This document shows, piece after piece, positions 22,776 to 25,708 of a stretch of DNA of 25,708 nucleotides (the stretch's first letter is position 1; each line of letters begins with the position of its first letter). The stretch lies in the NCBI RefSeq assembly GCF_000003605.2, contig NW_003126887.1, positions 236,216 to 261,923 on the forward strand. The letters run 5' to 3'. Position numbers and translations under genes: made by a program. Source of the stretch: Saccoglossus kowalevskii. Taxonomy: Eukaryota > Hemichordata > Enteropneusta > Harrimaniidae. The notes under the pieces were generated by a model. That model was given only the letters and a program-made list of their open reading frames with translations, made no database searches and was not told the DNA's origin.

Positions 22776-22865
22776 TGGAAAGCTGTACGGGACCCTGCTT
22801 CGTCAATTTAAATTGCATGCTACAACATTTTAAATTGACGCCGTAGGGTCCCTTACGACTTTCCA
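22776..22865. repeat. Short imperfect hairpin, 37-nt arms
   Basis: The left arm 22776-22812 (tggaaag, gggaccct, cgtcaatttaaa) pairs with 22829-22865 (tttaaattgacg, agggtccc, ctttcca). By eye 31 of 37 positions pair, with a 16-nt loop. It lies immediately upstream of the gag-like open frame. It may be a MITE remnant or the edge of the retroelement fragment. Confidence 0.75.
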
Positions 22866-23514
22866 TACGATACAGTCAAATCTACAACTAGCTCTACAGT
22901 ACAACCCAGCCCTTCATCTGATCATCACAGGAGTACAGTTACGGAAACTCGAGATTGCTAAATTATATGGAGACCCCCTGAAATGGTGTGAAATTGATGA
23001 CAATTTCAACTATACTATGTACTCTAATCCTAATATCACTGATGTACTGAAATTCGCATACTTAAATGCCGCTTTGGATGGTGAAGCCAGCACTCAAATA
23101 CAAGGCATTGCTTCAAATAGCATGACACAGAATGCAAAGCTGTCAATTAATTTTGCTTCAAATGGCATGACACAGAATGCAAAGCTAGCGCTGTTAAATA
23201 ACATTGATCCAAATGGCATGACAGTGAATGCAAAGCTATCAAACGACATTGCTTCAAATAGCATGACGCAGAAAGCAATGCTGTCAAATGACATTGTTTC
23301 AAATTGCAGGACACAGAATACAAAGCTGTCTAATGAACTTGTCTCAAATGGCATAACGCAGAATGCAAAGCTGTCAACTGAGCTTGTTTCAAATTGCATG
23401 ACGCAGAATGCAAAGCTGTTAAATTACCTTGGTTCAAATGACATGACACAGAATGCAAGACTGTCAATTTTAGCTCGTTTCAAATTGCATGAAGCAGAAT
23501 GCAATGCGGTCTAA
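22834..23514 (+). pseudogene. BEL/Pao retroelement gag (DUF1759-like) fragment fused in frame to the minisatellite
   Basis: The open frame runs from after a stop at 22831-22833 to TAA at 23512-23514; the first ATG is at 23017. The part up to about 23105 resembles the DUF1759 gag-like domain of BEL/Pao elements: a short LRKLEIAKLYGDPLKW motif, then SNPNITDVLKFAYLN and LDGEAS. In the family this domain is the N-terminal part of a long gag-pol protein. Here similarity ends right after an IQG motif, and the same frame continues as 15-residue repeats (ASNSMTQNAKLS-like) of the 45-bp minisatellite read on its reverse strand. No protease, reverse transcriptase or LTRs were found, so this is a dead fragment. 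The domain call is by eye. Confidence 0.65.
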
Positions 23515-23737
23515 TGAACTTGTCTCAAATGGCATAACGCAGAATGCAAAGCTGTCAAATTACATTGCTTCAAATAGCATGACGCAGAATGCAATGCTGT
23601 CAAATGTCATTGCTTCAAATTGCAGGACACAGAATGCCAAGCTGTCTGATGAACTTTTCTCAAATGGCATGACGCAGAATGCAAAGCTGTTAAATTAGGT
23701 TGCATCAAATAGCATGACGCAGAATACAAAGCTGTCA
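23106..23737 (-). repeat. 45-bp minisatellite array in reverse orientation, about 14 units
   Basis: The same repeat as the main array but reverse-complemented on the given strand: units read gcttcaaatggcatgac, then acagaatgcaaagctgtcaa. It starts directly at the gag-like fragment and ends in a T-run at about 23738. Units are diverged and some are irregular (near 23185-23200 and 23455-23510). Confidence 0.93.
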
Positions 23738-24230
23738 TATTTTTTTTTATTTTTTTAACTGGAAAAACAAATGACCAGTATGAAAAATAAAATCCATTAA
23801 CAATTTCGCCGAAGCTTTACTTATATTTTACCTATATCTGCAGAATAAATCAAGAAAACTACACAAACTGACTCCATTTATGAATAATTAATGGGTGGAC
23901 CGAACGCACGGCACAAGTGTACGCGACTGTAGATTTCTCACGTAACAAATGAAGCAATCATGGTAGTTTTTAAGTTTATGAACATTTGTTTTTCATTCTT
24001 ACAAAAACGTGCAAAAATGACCTAACACCAATGGAGCGATGACTATTACAGTTTTTGCACAAGCGAAGTTTGAATGGAGGTCGAAAGATAGAAACTGTAG
24101 ATAATGATTAAGTTATTACGTGTAATAAAGTTTATTATTTTGTATTATCCTTTTATTGTTTCATTCACTCTTCCAGTGTGGACCGGGAAAAGGAATTTAT
24201 CAGTTTTCAAACAATGAAAGTGGTACCTGT
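23738..24230. other. Spacer between inverted arrays; no gene seen
   Basis: It begins with a T-run and is AT-rich. Near its right end, cactcttccag is followed by tgtggaccgggaaaagg (24177 on). This resembles an exon start and shares gtggaccggga with the first visible SELENBP1 exon; the similarity stops there. Confidence 0.5.
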
Positions 24231-25708
24231 ATCATGCCATTTGAAGCAATGTATTTGACAGCTTTGTATTCTGCGTCATGCTATTTGATACAACTTCATT
24301 TAACAGCTTTGCTTTATGTGTCATGCCATTTGAAACAAGCTCGTTTGACAGCTTTGCATTCTGCGTTATGCCATTTGAGACAAGTTCATTAGACAGCTTT
24401 GCATTCTGTGTCCTGCTATTTGAAACAATGTCATTTGACAGCATTGCATTCTGCGTCATGCAATTTGAAGCAAGCTAAAATTGACAGCTTTACATTATGC
24501 GTTATGCCATTTGAGACAAGTTCATTAGACAGCTTTGCATTCTGTGTCCTATTTGAAACAATGTCATTTGACAGCATTGCATTCTGCGTCATGCAATTTG
24601 AAGCAAGCTAAAATTGACAGCTTTACATTATGCGTTATGCCATTTGAAACAAGTTCATTAGACAGCTTGGCATTCAGTGTCTTTCAATTTGAAGCAATGT
24701 AATTTCACAGCTTTGCAGTCTGCGTCATGCCAATTGAAGCAATGTCATAAGAAGCTTTGCATTCTGCATAATGACATTTGAACCCAGATCATTTGACAGT
24801 TTTGCATTCTGTGGCATGACATTTTAAGCAACCTTATTTCACAGTTTTGACTTCTGCGTTCTGCCATTTCAAGCAATGTCATACGAAAGCTTTGCATTCT
24901 ACATCATGGCATTTGAACCAAGATCATTTGACAGCTTTGAATTCTGCGTCATGCCTGTTGACGCAATATCATTTGGCAGCTTTGCATTCTGCGCCATGTC
25001 ATTTGAATAAGATCGTTGGACAGCTTTTCATTTTGCGTCATTTCGTTTGAAACAAGCTCATTTGACAGCGTTGCATTCTGTGCCATGGCAGTTGAAGCAA
25101 TGACATTTGACAGCTTTGCATTCTGCATAATGCCATTCGAACCCAGATCATTTAATAGCTTTGTATCATGTGTCATGCAATTTAAACCAAGCTCATTTGA
25201 CAGCTTTCCATTCTGTGTCAAGTCATTTGAACCAAACTCATTTGGCAGCTTTGCATTGGACAGCTTTTCATTTTGCGTCATGTCGTTTGAAACAAGCTTA
25301 TTTCACAGCGTTGCATTCTGTGCCATGGCAGTTGAAGCAATGACATTTGACAGCTTTGCATTCTGCGTCATGCCATTTGAAACAAGCTCATTTAACAGTT
25401 TTTCATTCTGCATCCTGCCATTTGATGCAACCTCGTTTGACAGCTTTGCATTCTGTATTCTGTTATTTGAACCAAGATCATTTGACAGCTTTGCATTCTG
25501 CATCATGCCATTTGAAACAAGCTCATTTAACAGTTTTTCATTCTACATCCTGCCATTTGATGCAACCTCGTTTGACAGCTTTGCATTCTGTATTCTGTCA
25601 TTTGAACCAAGATCATTTGACAGTTTTGAATTCTGCATCATGCCATTTGAGCTAAGATCATTTGACAGTTTTGCATTTTATGTCTTACATTTTAAGGAAG
25701 CTCATTTA
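24231..25708 (+). repeat. 45-bp minisatellite array, forward orientation, cut by window edge
   Basis: About 33 units from 24231 to the end of the window, continuing beyond it. Units differ in subfamily from the main array (gcgtcatgcc, accaagatcatttgac and gcagttgaagcaatgac variants). Internal duplications: aagctaaaattgacag recurs 133 bp apart (about 24472 and 24605), 25021-25080 recurs 240 bp later with few changes, and a 135-bp (three-unit) block with cagtttttcattct recurs at about 25396 and 25531. Confidence 0.95.

Overview
This is eukaryotic, animal-type genomic DNA. It is AT-rich, has a spliced gene with short introns, and carries a tRNA-derived SINE, MITE-like foldback elements, a decayed BEL/Pao gag fragment and very large minisatellite arrays. 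The mixture suggests an invertebrate, most likely a lophotrochozoan and perhaps a mollusc. The species cannot be fixed from sequence alone.

Layout. 1-575 and 3399-4125 are two direct copies of one segment. The first copy ends in only about 3.5 units of a 45-bp repeat. The second copy runs into a giant array of the same repeat (3911-12565, about 190 units). Between the copies (576-3398) I see no gene. The array has two subfamilies: a left zone, and a right zone with 90-bp dimers and recent block duplications. 12566-13465 holds no recognised gene.

13622-19082 is the one clear host gene, on the + strand: a selenium-binding protein 1 (methanethiol oxidase, SELENBP1) homologue. Seven coding exons have good splice sites and phases. 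The ATG exon is not seen, and about 100 central residues of the family are absent between the second and third visible exons, where the phases also clash. One intron holds a SINE with 14-bp target-site duplications, another holds a TTAA-flanked foldback MITE, and a third holds a degenerate inverted repeat.

19083-22775 is non-coding, with poly(A) signals and another large foldback (21892-22480). At 22834-23514 a BEL/Pao gag (DUF1759-like) fragment reads in frame straight into a reverse-orientation array of the same 45-bp repeat (23106-23737). After about 490 bp of spacer the repeat resumes in forward orientation (24231 to the window edge).

About 42% of the window is this single repeat family. 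Because its period is 15 codons, it produces long spurious open frames on both strands. The notable points are the gag-minisatellite junction, the head-to-head arrays that could form dsRNA, and the SELENBP1 gene missing its central block.
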